A DNA stretch of 64,000 bases from Hippophae tibetana (Eukaryota > Streptophyta > Magnoliopsida > Rosales > Elaeagnaceae). A program made the translations under genes and the position numbers. Shown in pieces: positions 25,150-35,990 of the stretch; position 1 is the first letter of the stretch, and every line of letters starts with the position of its first letter. The notes under the pieces were generated by a model. That model did not search any database and was not told the DNA's origin. It saw nothing but the letters and a program-made list of their open reading frames with translations. The DNA lies in assembly GCA_037013495.1 (NCBI GenBank), contig CM072812.1, forward strand, positions 71,679,340-71,743,339. Direction: 5' to 3'.

Positions 25150-26229
25150 ATAGTGTGCTTCGTTTGAGCATGGAACATAGGATTCTGACACAAAGATTCT
25201 GCCCTAGTACTATCCATAAATAGCACAGAAGCATAAGTAAGAACTATGCATAACTCAGCCAAAAGTGACCTAAGCCAAATAATTTCTATAAATGCTAGAG
25301 TCATAGCCCTATACTCACTCTTTATGCTAATTTAAGACACTACTTTATACTTAGAACTATGCCATGAATATGTATTTTCACTTAAGTAAACACAATAGGA
25401 AAATGTATTATAGAGATTATCTAGATAGCTTGCATAATCAGCATCAAAAAAACCTGCTAGAAGTAGCACTCCACATTTCTACAAAGTAAGGCCAAGCTCC
25501 AAAGTACCACTAACATATCTTAACAACCTTTTTGTTACAAGCATATGCAAATCAGTAGGAACTACCATAAATTGACACAACTTATTTACCCTAAAAGCAA
25601 TATCAAGTCATGTAAGACTTAGATACTGAACTTATTCTATCAGCTTCCTATACTTAGATGGATCACCAAGAGGATGACCATCCATCTTATTGAACAATTT
25701 CCCCTATGTCATTGGAGCAGCTACAAGTTTGGCATCAAGAAGACTAGCCATATTAAGTAAATCCTTCATAAAATTGTTCTAAGACATGTTCATACAAGTA
25801 AGATTATAAGTAACTTCAAAAATAATGAAGAATACCCTAATACTTAAGAGAAAATTAAAGATGAAACTATGCAATAATATTTTCCACAAGAACTAAGCTT
25901 GATCCTATTACTAGGATATAATCAACATAAACCAAAAGAACCATTAATTCCTTACTATTATCTAGAAGAAATAGGGAGGTACAAACCTTAGAGTTTGTAT
26001 ATCTCATACCAAACAGGCAATGACATAACTTATGGTACTAAGACCTTGGAACTTTTTTCAGACTATATAAGGCCTTTTGAAGTTTCCACACTTTGATGGA
26101 GACTCTTCTTCGAAGCCAAGAACTGGTGCATGTACACAACTTCAAGTAAATCTCTATGCAAGAATGCATTATTCACATATACTTTCCTCAATGTCCACCC
26201 TTTACTCAAAGAAAAAGTAAGCATAACAT
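25150..26229 (-). pseudogene. copia 2: reverse transcriptase and RNase H
   Basis: Minus-strand motifs run in order: 'VYVNNAFLHRDLLEVVYMHQ' (RT, about 26120-26180), a KALYSLKK-like segment (about 26050-26080), 'LVYVDYILVIGSSL' around the catalytic box (about 25905-25950), 'GGHPLGDPSKYRKL'-like linker (about 25650-25690), and RNase H motifs including 'SIKSEYRAMTLAF' and 'LFMDSTRAESLCQNPMFHA' (about 25160-25310). These would copy element RNA into DNA. Highly decayed but unmistakable copia order. Confidence 0.8.
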
Positions 26230-26232
26230 TTA

Positions 26233-26900
26233 GGTGGCATTTGGTTCACATAATGGAATCAGAATTAGAATAGGAATGAGAATGGAATGGAATGGAAAGC
26301 AAACAATGTTGTTTGGTTTGACCATTGTAATAAAAGAAGGAATCATTATTATAGTGTTTGGTTTACTATTGAAATGGAATGGAAAAAAGTATAAATTAGC
26401 TTAATATCCCTATATTCAGTAAAGTTTAAATAATATTATTTAATTATTATTTTTCTAAATTGGGTTTAGGGTTTTGAGGTTTGGGATTTGGGATTTGGGG
26501 TTTAGGATTTAGGGCTATATTTGTGGGTTAAGGTTTAGTGTTAAAATTATTATTTTTCTAAATAGGGTTTAGGGTTTTAGGATTTGGGATTTTGGATTTA
26601 GGGATTTGGGATTTAGGGTTTAGGATTTAGGGTTTAGGGTTTAGGTTTTTAGGATTTAGGTTTTAGGGTTTAAGGTTTTGGGATTTGAGTTTAGGGTTAT
26701 ATTTAGGGTGGGGGTAAAATTGGAAAAAATAATTTGAGATGAGAATGAAATCATGATTCCTAAATAGGGGTAGAAGGAATTGGGATTCCTTCTCCTTTAG
26801 GAATCTATTCCATTCATGACTCCTTTTTCTGCCTAACCAAACACACAAATGGAAGGAATCAATTCTGGTTCCTTTCCATTCCCTCAAACCAAACACAACA
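26233..26900. mobile_element. PIF/Harbinger-type MITE with telomere-like core
   Basis: A 668-bp non-autonomous DNA element within the RT region of copia 2. Its ends are GGTGGCATTTGGTTCA and, on the other strand, TGTTGTGTTTGGTTTG, which match at 10 of 16 positions with a shared TTTGGTT core. It is flanked by TTA on both sides (26230-26232 and 26901-26903), the usual Harbinger target duplication. The sub-terminal regions share GGAATGGAA-type words in inverted orientation. It has no transposase. Copia coding continues on both sides, so the insertion point is certain. Confidence 0.75.
26461..26716 (+). repeat. degenerate telomere-like TTTAGGG repeats
   Basis: About 250 bp built from TTTAGGG, TTTAGGA, TTTGGGA and TTTGGGG words, including perfect TTTAGGG units near 26620-26640. 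The plant telomere repeat is TTTAGGG. An internal duplication of 103 bp is visible (ATTATTATTTTTCTAAAT at 26443 and again at 26546). It is interstitial, inside a MITE, not a chromosome end. Confidence 0.85.
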
Positions 26901-26903
26901 TTA

Positions 26904-27130
26904 TAGTTGAAGTCTTCACAATTGGACTAAATATTTTGAAATATACCACCCCAAATTCTTATAAAAATTCATGAGCAAACAATATAGCTTTATATTTATG
27001 CAAAGATCCATTTGCCAAAAATTTAACTTTGAACACCCATTTTGAATATCTTTCTTCCACTCAAAAAGTTTCAAAGCTTTCTTATAGCTTTTGAGTTTAC
27101 ACAAAATAGAAGAGAAAGATATAGTTAAGA
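26904..27130 (-). pseudogene. copia 2: start of reverse transcriptase
   Basis: The minus strand gives 'KLFEWKKDIQNGCSKLNFWQ' and 'LCINIKLYCL', then sequence resembling the start of the RT palm that continues across the MITE. This is the beginning of the copia RT domain (the 'YKARLVAKGF' region in intact relatives). Broken fossil. Confidence 0.65.
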
Positions 27131-27380
27131 AAACCTTAGGTTTAATATTACCACTTTAATTAGGTCTTGTAACCATGGGATGAGCATTAAGATCTATGAT
27201 AGAAACAATAGGGTCAACACTAAAATGAAGATAGTGTCACCATTACCAGTGTAATGCCTTCAAGTTTAGAGTATGAAATATAGTCTGATAAAGTTGTTGG
27301 ATTATAGGTAACATGGTGACTAACACCAATGTCAAGCACCGTAGAGGCACCATTAGAAAAGTGTGAGGAAGCATTCCTAA
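27131..27380 (-). pseudogene. copia 2: protease
   Basis: The minus strand at about 27260-27345 reads like a copia protease: a D-hydrophobic-G active site followed by SHHVTYNPTTLSDY, where the His-His/His-Val-Thr pattern after the active site is typical. It would process Gag-Pol. Integrase is not recognisable between here and the RT start. Confidence 0.65.
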
Positions 27381-28410
27381 ATTAAACAACTATGGTAAAT
27401 GATGATAGATTTTCCTAGAACATCTATAAGAACAAATCATAACTGAGCACTATTGCAAACTTTTTCACAAAATTGAAAGACATGTTTCTAGAAAGTATTT
27501 TGTTAGGAACATTCTTGAAGAAATGTGCTAGAGAATTCTTATTTCCTTGAGAGTGAGATGATTCTTGAAGAAACTGTTTGAAATTCCAACGAGTTTTATT
27601 ATCACTTTCTTTATTGTTCAATAACATAAAGGTTGCATTCTTTCCTTGAAATTGTGCAACATTTGTATGAAAAGGATCATACTTATTAGAGGATTATTTA
27701 TGTAACATCTTGTCAATAACTTTAAGGGAACTATAAACACATTAATGGATGGTAAAACTTCCCTCATCTTGATATTAGACACAAATATTTTTTATTTTGG
27801 GTCAAGACCTCTTAACGCATACAACAATAGGTCTCTTTCAATGATAAGATCACCTATTAGAGCAATATTTCTAGCAATAATTTTGGCTTTTAACATATAT
27901 TGCACTATAGTGAGCCCTTTATTACTTAGCATCTAAAGTTTCTCCCTTAACTCCATAGCTTTTGCTTAAACATCAGTTGAATAAAACTCCTTAAGTGTTG
28001 TCCACCGTTATTCAACTATCATACCACTATTGAGATAATCCAACATTGTCATAGAAACAAACCATAAATCATTCTATTAATAATGTAGTGTAATCTATTC
28101 CAATTCAAGAAAGTAGGATTGATGTAAAACAATCATCAAGAAACCTTCAAGGAATAACAAGTGACCCATCAATGATGTCTTCAAGCCCATAAGTAATGAT
28201 AAAAGTTAACAATTGATCTCTGTAAATTGTGTAATTGTGCTCATCCAATTTCACTGGAAGACACATTGATTAGGGAGAAGATGAAAGACTCTTAGCCAAC
28301 ATATCAATTAAACTTTGAGCAACAAAATTATCTATGGAAGCATTAACATCATATGAGCATTACATCTCCATAAGTCTAATTTGTAGAACTCTTGCTCACC
28401 ATTATTAAGC
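27381..28410 (-). pseudogene. copia 2: gag (UBN2-like)
   Basis: Element-sense sequence near the primer site begins 'LPVKLDEHNYTIYRDQLL' (about 28210-28265) with 'FIITYGLEDIIDGS' following, the entry of copia gag that normally reads '..NYLLWR.QLLALIRGYGLEDHIDG'. Further on come 'AKAMELREKL'-like and 'YMLKAKIIARNIALIGD..LL' segments (about 27800-27920) and a Ser/Asn-rich tail (27424-27627). Same gag type as element D at the right end of the window. Broken, with several breaks. Confidence 0.7.
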
Positions 28411-28422
28411 CCGTGTGCTCTT

Positions 28423-28435
28423 GGCTCTGATACCA
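28423..28435 (-). other. copia 2 primer-binding site
   Basis: The minus strand reads TGGTATCAGAGCC, a perfect 13-base complement to the 3' end of plant initiator tRNA-Met, immediately next to the LTR end and upstream of gag. Confidence 0.9.
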
Positions 28436-28477
28436 TTCATAATAATCAAGAACTCACTTGAAGAGTGCAATTACATA

Positions 28478-30780
28478 ACACTCAACTCAATAGATACATA
28501 TTGAGTAATTAGAGTCATAAGAGTGAGAGGACGATCTCCTAATAATGTTCCATGATTTTCTAGAGCACTATGTATCAAGGTGGCCAACATTACTACAAAG
28601 ATAGTAAGAACATGCATAAAAGTGAAAGTAACAAGGTCTCTAACTCTGAGGAGTAATAAGTGAGGAGGGGGGAGAAGCGATGCTAACACTAATTCACTCA
28701 TAGTATGATCTACTATGCCTAAAATCACCACAATGTTTAAAAATAGGTAGAAATCATGTACGCTGGGGCAACATACTATCACTAGTGTAGTGAAATGAAG
28801 TAGCAATAGATGAAGTGTTCACCTTATTAGAAGAGCCTGATTGGGGTATAACCCGAGAATTACCTCATGAATGGAAACCATGGTCTTAATGTTCAAGTTA
28901 TTAATCTTTGGTTTTATAAATTTGATAGCAGCACCAGAAGGAATAGCATATTCTTTAACAAAATCCAAACCTCGACTATCACTAGGTGTCTTGTTATAAC
29001 TCAAAATTTTAGCAAACTTTTGAGTTCCTAGCATTAGCTTCTTATATTTTTCCTTGGAGGGTTCATCTTTAAGCTTGACCTACTTGAATCCTAAAGCTTT
29101 TAAGATTTCATCCTTCTCCCTAATGAATGCCTCAAGAAATCTGGCAAAACATCACAGACCCTTAACCTTCTCATGGAGAGTTTCCAACTCTCCATCCCTT
29201 TTTTAAAGAGTATGTACCAAATATTCTTTGTCACTTTCTAACACAATCCATTTTTTTTCCTAAAAAGAGTGATTTGATCCACTTAATCCATAGATAAATC
29301 AAGGATAACAACCCATTGATTTTCTTGATTCCACTTAAGCCTTTTCAAAATTTTCTCCACAAACTTTACTATAGAATGGTTGGATTTGCATTCAACCACT
29401 ATGTCATTGTATTGCTTTTACATGATCTCTCACTTATTTGAGATATCTTCTTGGTCATGGTTGTGAGAGGACATCATTTCCTCAAGAGTTACTTTTTGTA
29501 CACACTCAACTCTTTATCCTCTTCATCAAGGTTTTCCAAAGCCTTCTTAGGAGCCTTCTCTGACTTAATATGGTTTCTTAAGAGCTCTTTGTATGTGTCA
29601 ACAAGCTCATCCTGATATTTATAGCCTTCATCCATGAACCTAATAGATTTTAAAGTAGTAATAGAAGGATCCTTAAGAGATTTCAATTCCATAAAGGCAA
29701 TGAAATTGCTTTCTTCCTTTTCCATACTACAACTGCTATCCAAAATAGCAATCTTGGCCTTTATGGCCCTCTTATTAGAGTAATTATATCTACTACATCA
29801 TTGGGCGATAATGTGTCTAGGCTTTCCAAACTTAAAACACTTTATTAAGTTTATATACCCTTACTTTGATGTCTGATGTTGTCCTCATCAGATTCTTTGT
29901 TCTTATACCCAACTCTCGGGTCTATTCTACTCAACCTCTCTCTTTTGGGCCCACAAAAAGAGTTCCTCTTACTTTGAAATAACTTGGAAAACTTGTTAGT
30001 GATCCTTGCCATATCTTCCTCATCAATGCTAGAATTGACATCACTAGCCACTAATGAAATATTTTTCTTACTGCTTCTAATCTTGGTAAACTCAGGAGCC
30101 AAGTTATTTTCTTTATCAGTAGTAAGTCTCCTTCTCTAGGGTAGATGATGGTGAATCTCAAAACCTTGAATACCATCTATCAATTTATGAATCTTGAGGT
30201 CTTTAATGTTGTGAGAAGTCTCGATTGCAATAACCTTCTCCCTAAATCTAGAGGGATGACTAGATAGAACCTTATCCATTCACTAATCTTCATCAATAGG
30301 GAAATATAGATTATAAGAAGTATTAATAATTTTAGAAAATATGGTTCTCATATCCCAATTAAGATGGATAAACCTAGACTTCTTGATTGTGCATATACCC
30401 ATATGTGCCACTTTAATAATATCTCATGCTTCCTTAGATGTCCTAAAGCATGGATCCATCTGTAAATGGAATATAACTCCATACTATTCTAGACATATTT
30501 ATTTCTTCTTTTGTTCATTCAATCATAGGCTTGTGAACAAGAAGGTCATCAAAAAATGTCTTAGTAGCATAGGTCCAACCATTTTCTACTTGAAACCAAA
30601 TATAGTCTCATTGTGACAATAAGAAGGTATGCATCTGGAACTTCCAATAGATATAGTTTATCCCATTAAATAATGGAGTTTCCCAACGTTTACTCCTCCA
30701 CTAATTAGATCTATCCAAGTGACTGTGAGTGTGTGTAAACTAGTAAGAAAAATCCATCACTGAAGTTGTTAAGCAAAAAA
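28478..30780 (-). pseudogene. SIRE element 1: gag
   Basis: Read on the minus strand, this follows the long SIRE/Maximus gag from start to end: 'TPLFNGINYIYWKFQM' near 30590-30650 (entry of the gag domain), 'FSKLFQSKRN' with the acidic 'DVNSSIDEEDM' (29851-30102), a CCHC-like patch, the coiled-coil-rich 'SIRFMDEGYKYQDELVDTYKELL' stretch (29489-29743), the 'KILSYNKTPSDSRGLDFVKE' motif (28819-29034), and a second knuckle-like 'HCGDFRHS' near 28735. SIRE gags are this long and carry this middle coiled coil. It would build the virus-like particle. Its pol is not visible; copia 2 lies directly downstream. Several to many breaks. Confidence 0.75.
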
Positions 30781-30785
30781 AGTTA

Positions 30786-32700
30786 TGAAAGAGTGCACAA
30801 CCTGGTAGACTACCTGGTAAGGAGATGCTGACTCCATAAGGACTTAGTGATAAATCACACAAAAAGGAAATCAAATATTTATGCAGTAAACACAACATAA
30901 GCACAAATAATATAATATCAGATAAGTAAATAATTTTGAACATTAGATATCATATAAATACAACAGAAAGGAGGGAAGAATATAATGTTTTTCTAATAAG
31001 AGTTTAAGCTTTGGGCATGTTGTAAAATACACACCTTAAAATCACATTGTACTAACACAACAGAAGATTATGCATAACAAGCAATATAATGAGGTAAACT
31101 CATATAGAGATCATATCTATATGGTAACATCCTCGAGTTGCTTAAGGTAACCATTCATTAGTAAAAAATCACTAAATAGTAAACAAGTTACAACACTAAT
31201 ACATAATAAAACCATAATTATCTCTAACAGCCATGACCACCATCCAAACTACTTACTACTTCTCTTCACTTGTGCTTATGGAACAACTTGGTTTGACACA
31301 CGAACCCGACTGCCTTTCACATTCAATACCACCCAATGTGGTGTGATTGGAAACCACAAATCAAGTGGTTAGAAGTCTAGCAGCTCACACTTTCAAGGGA
31401 CACACAATCCAATTATAAAATCAAATCATATGTGAGAAACATATAGTTAAACCACATGCACACATAGACTATGATGTGATTACTAAACTCACAAAGTGAC
31501 CTACACTCAATTGTAGTCTCTCCAAAATACTTTTGACAATATATATACCTCAAAGTGAATTTCGATAGAGTTTCGATTCTTAACACAAGGGGTAAAGAAG
31601 AGAGAAATGAGTGAGGGATTTACAAAGCTTGATTTTGCAACATCATTGGCTACCTCGCTAACCACCTCGCCAAGGGTGGTGGCGAGTTAGTTGGTGTGGT
31701 GTTAAAAAGTCATATTTTTTTTTGTTTCCAAAAATTACCGAGTAGACATATAAACACCTACACTTGAAACGATCCAAACACAAGAGACAATGTCAGCTAG
31801 CTCGTAAGCACGTTTGTCGAAAACCAACACTTTCAACCTAGCATGTGTACTATGAAAACCAACCCCATGGTACGTGTAAACATGCTCACTTACAAAGTGT
31901 ACCTAACTATGTACGTATGTGAATTACTAATTCACAGTTACTAACCTTACAAAGAGAAAGATAAAAATAGTAAGTAAAATAATAGACATTGTGTTTTGTA
32001 GATAGAAAGCTAAAACACAGACACGAGTATAACGGGACTTACATTCTCCCCCTTTGGATTTTTGCATCAAAACACTGCACAACTAGGTACAGACACTCAT
32101 CAAACATGAGTTGATCATAAAGATGTCAAAAATTTATTTGTTTCTATGAATAAGACAACAACGCATACTAAAACCTGAAAGACGCATCTACACCAAGTGC
32201 ATCCATCTTGTACACTTTATCCATATTTATGTATCAACTCATCTAATCTCTATCACTCTGAAACATGAGAGTTGTAGCACTAATACACATAGTACACTAG
32301 AAGCACAAAGACTTAACTATACACTTGTAACCTACACACACGAAACAAACACATATCCCGTGAGTGTATCTTGTAGAAATAACGTGTATTCAAGCCATAT
32401 ACTATCGTGTTACTCCTACACAATGATAGGCACACAAAAAATTAAACATATATGACTTCCTCTGACTCCATGCAACATTCCCTCTGAATGCATGCAAGTC
32501 AGACAACAATATATAATGCAATCCTATACTCACAGCCATGCAACACATAACATGGAAAAAACATATAGCAAAAATGTGTTATTATGCCTAAGAAATTCTC
32601 TCTCTTTTGACACAGAAAGTCAGATGTACAACCCCTATAAGAGGGAGAGAAGAAAAAAAATTCAATAATTCTAATAACAATGTAACGAGGTAGATAGAGT
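30786..32700 (-). repeat. SIRE-type LTR, copy 3
   Basis: Starts (plus-strand view) with TGAAAGAGTGCACAACCTGGTA, as do copies 4 and 5, immediately beyond SIRE gag 1. It contains the shared blocks 'attgtactaacacaacag', 'catcctcgagttgcttaag', 'aatgtggtgtgattgg', a TATA in element sense (complement at about 31545-31555), 'ccaaccccatggtacgtgtaaacatgctc' and 'acaaacacatatcccgtgag'. It could be the 5' LTR of SIRE element 1, the 3' LTR of element 2, or one LTR shared by both. The right limit is approximate. Confidence 0.65.
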
Positions 32701-32899
32701 TTAGGAAATAGAATCAATCATAAAAACTAACAACATTATCAAACTTATATTCATTAAACAAACTTTATTTCATATAAGGAAGTTTAGAAAAAGTTACAAC
32801 AATAAACAAAAATTGAAATTAAGAGGAGAAAAAGAGATCAACACTCTACATTTCCTATTCTAGTATCATCATTTCCTTGAAAACCAGTAGAAGAAGACT

Positions 32900-34150
32900 A
32901 TCCAGCATCAAAAAAGGTAGTGAGAGGATGTGCAGTAGTTTATGGGTTGATAAATTTGTTGGCAAAATGATCTAGAGAGTGGTCAGGCTCAAAGGGAAAA
33001 TTGAACTCATCACTACCGTACAACGTAAACATGTTGAATAAGGACCAAAGTGATGAAACACCATAGGAAAGAGGTCTGGTAGGGGCAAGTTGAGGTCTAA
33101 CAGAGGTAGAAGAAATATGTGAATCATAAAATGGTGGTACGATAGGATGATAAGAACCACCAACACCCTGAGCAAAAGCCTTAAAATGATGCATATAAAT
33201 AAAATTCCTGTTCAAACTTTGTAACTTAGAGATAAGAGAGTTTTAGGCTCTACATCAAGGAAATTGAAGTGGAAGGAGTAAAGAAAATAGAAGTGGACTT
33301 GCAACAAGTGGACTGAGCAATATTTATAGAATAAGAGGAAGAAGGGATAGTAAATGAATGTTGAGAATGAAAACATTTAGATAATACAGTATATGAGAGG
33401 ATAATCCTACTCACACAATTAAAAAGGAATGTTATGAGAAATAGTGGAACCCTACCAGGAAATCAATAAGAAGAGTAGTGAAATGTAGAGGAAGGGGGAG
33501 CAACAGTATGAGAAATGATAGTTCTATAGATCTTAACAGCAAGATGTATATCATTACTATTTAGAATCGTACAGAGGAAGTGTCCTTGGCCTGGAGAAAT
33601 AGAAAAAAGATGGGAGAAAAGATGAATAGTAGAACCAACAGTAGCATTAATAAAATGACTTGGGATAGAGGCACCAACAACAAGGGCATTACCTATAAAA
33701 AAGTAGTCAAGTCCTGCCCACTAAATACCCATTTCTTTAGAATTACGAGCTTGAAAATATCAAATTTAGAAAGTTAGGTGGAGGAAATATTTTCAAATTC
33801 AAAAAGAATGACAAGAAATGAAGGAAACCCAACAAAAAGAAGGGATACACAAATCATGTATATCATCCCAAGAGAAGGTAACATTATATCCTCTAAGGAC
33901 GAAAAAAGTATAGAATCTAGTAGTATGAGTACAAGGTAAGGTAGCATACAAATTTCAAATTTACTCGTCATTTTAGGAATAATTCAGTGGATAGAGTGAA
34001 AGCCAAGAAAAGTATACGAACCTTTGTTTGACTTTAGAAAAATCATGAATACTAACAAGATACTCAACAAGAACAGGCACACTGCTAGACGGATTCGTAG
34101 GCTGGAGTTACTTTGACTTCTGACCACATTTAGATCATTTTGGGGCCATA
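32900..34150 (-). pseudogene. SIRE element 2: env-like region
   Basis: On the minus strand a start-like ATGGCCCCAAAATGATC at about 34135-34151 leads into a region with 'PTNPSSSVPVLVEYLVSIHDF' (about 34030-34100), an aromatic middle (33774-33971), and a proline-rich distal part, 'PFYDSHISSTSVRPQLAPTR', at 32940-33215 preceded by 'NRNFIYMHHFKAFAQGVGG'. The pattern MAPK..., middle domain, coil and Pro-rich tail is that of the extra ORF of plant LTR elements (env-like in SIRE/Maximus). Resembles 20560-22480. Several breaks. Function unproven; it could also be described as a putative plant transposon protein. Confidence 0.4.
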
Positions 34151-34450
34151 ATTGGTAAAAGTAAGAAGGTAAGATAAAATGGTATAGCAAGAATAGAAGG
34201 AAGTTATCTTCAGGTGTGAAGAAAGCATGCACTAGGGAGTTCTTTAAATAAGAAAAGAGAGAGCTCTCTAAGTACCTCACTATCCACCTCGTAAGGGCGT
34301 TTAGTGAACCATGTGACAAGATGATGGCAAGCACAGTGGTGAGCCACATGGAGAGGTGGTAAAATTTGAACCTAAATATTGATGCAAAATAGCCAAAAAC
34401 ACTTAACATAAACATCCATATGATAATCAATCCAAAATGCATTCATTTGA
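34151..34450 (-). promoter_or_regulatory. possible internal promoter before env-like region
   Basis: In element sense: a GC-richer stretch with repeated 'gaggtgg/ccacctc' words (34270-34370), then CTTATTTAAAGAAC (complement at about 34240-34253) as a TATA-like box, then C/T-rich leader and the ATG at about 34151. The same arrangement precedes the env-like region of SIRE element 1 and also exists within the LTRs, so this part may be derived from an LTR promoter. Confidence 0.3.
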
Positions 34451-35990
34451 GTGCATGACCAATAATTTATAGAAACATGAATTGTGTGTGAAATGAAAAA
34501 CATGTTAACTATATGTGTCATCAATAAATGATTATATGAATCAAGAAAGAAGAACTATATACTCAAATTGATCCAAACTTCATAAGTCCACATGTAGCCT
34601 CTCTCTCCACTAATGTAATTGCAATCTCATTACAAATCAAAAGGTCTTAAAAAGCTTGTAAGGATAGGCTGAGGTTTGGGCAAAAGAAAAGAAACATTTC
34701 AATAAAGGCACACCTTAAGACAAAAATACTTTCACTTTAAGCATAGAGCTTACAGCCATATAAGGTAATCCGTTAAATTGATGATCTTTTTCTTGAACAT
34801 TTCAATATTGAAACTCTTAAAAGAAATTTCTTTTTTATTTACGAAATGACATTTAATCATTGAACCTCCCCCTTTTCATTTTCCTTTTTATTTTTATTTC
34901 TTCTTTTATTTCTCCTTTTTTTTAAAAAGGCTCAATAGAACATTTAGCAAGACAAAGTTAAAACTTACCAAAATGAGTGCTAGGTAAGTGGGATTGAACA
35001 TTAAGGTAGGCTAGTTGGTGCAAAGAAAAAAAAGTATAATAAAAAGGCTTTATAAGGGAAACTATAGATAGGTAGACTAGGGTGGAAAGAAGGATCAAAT
35101 GGTCCAAAGATGGCCTAAATCAATATTCTAATTGAGAAGTACCTAGGATTTCACCTTGAGAAAAAATACCATGAATTCTAAAGATTGTTAGTGGCATATA
35201 AATCATTAAAGTAAAGAATCCACACAAACTTCTCAAATATAACCATACAAATTCACAACTTCATTACATGTGTAGGGAAAAGTTTTTTTTATATATTTTA
35301 TAAAAACTTCATAAGAGATTAGTCATACAACCTATTAGAGAACACACATGTTAAAACAACCACACACCATTTATGCCAAAATCCTCTCAAATAAAAAAGT
35401 AATAGAGATCACAATAACAAGTAAAAATTAAAAGGTAGGAAAGCAGGACATAATAATCTACTAAACAGTTTTGAAAAAAGATAGGAATGGAAGCAATGAG
35501 TGTCATAACACCAAACATAAAAAAACATATAATATATTTATTTTTGTTAAATTTTGTGTTTAAACAAAAATAAATAAAATATGTAGATAAACAATTAGAG
35601 TCACAAGAAGAATGACTAGAACCAAAAGAGATAAGAGAAGAACATAACAACTCCAAAAAATATCACCCAAAAATAGTGATGAAATAGCATCCTTCCGTTT
35701 AAAGTATTTAGGAGGAGCAATTGATTTAGGAAATAGCCTCTGTGTCCTATAGGCATGCGAAATATAAGGTAGTTGAGTTTTTCTTTGTTTATTTTTTCTT
35801 GAAAATCCCATCAAGTTACTCAAATACACCAAATTAGAAGATCATTTAGAAGTAGAGTTGTTTTCTTTCCGCACTATATCTCAAGTTCATAATTCAACCA
35901 GTTTGAATATGCTCAGATGAGCTATAATAGTTACATTCTAACATAAGAGATGAGGATGAGTGAGGAGGAAAAGTTTGAGTTATACTTCTT
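34451..35990. other. non-coding or unrecognised stretch within SIRE element 2
   Basis: Lies where pol would be expected between gag and the env-like region, but I see no protease, integrase, RT or RNase H motif on either strand. The minus-strand frames at 35387-35656 and 35560-35832 are hydrophobic and low in information. A 'gggggaggttcaatgattaaa' (complement near 34850-34870) resembles a polypurine tract. Confidence 0.4.

Larger units (their letters stand above)
22517..28477 (-). mobile_element. Ty1/copia retrotransposon 2, nested in SIRE element 1
   Basis: In element sense (minus) the order is LTR end (28436-28477), a perfect tRNA-Met primer site, gag, protease, a region where integrase would be expected but is not recognised, reverse transcriptase, RNase H, then non-coding DNA and a second LTR-end match at 22517-22560 (both sides share 'ATAATCAAGAACTCA'). 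It separates SIRE gag on its right from SIRE env-like sequence on its left, so it inserted there or replaced what lay between. Fossil with more than ten breaks; a MITE and copy two of repeat R lie inside it. Confidence 0.65.

Noticed and set aside
26461-26716. Interstitial telomere or chromosome fusion point
   Set aside because: The telomere-like repeats are inside a TIR element with a TTA duplication in a copia gene, so they are transposon sequence.
28471-28806. 111-codon minus-strand frame
   Set aside because: Shadow of SIRE gag 1; the knuckle-like region is in a different frame.
33984-34442. 152-codon minus-strand frame, very hydrophobic
   Set aside because: It overlaps the promoter-like stretch and the start of the env-like region in another frame; Phe/Leu/Ile richness is what AT-rich DNA yields by chance, and no ordered membrane topology or motif is visible.
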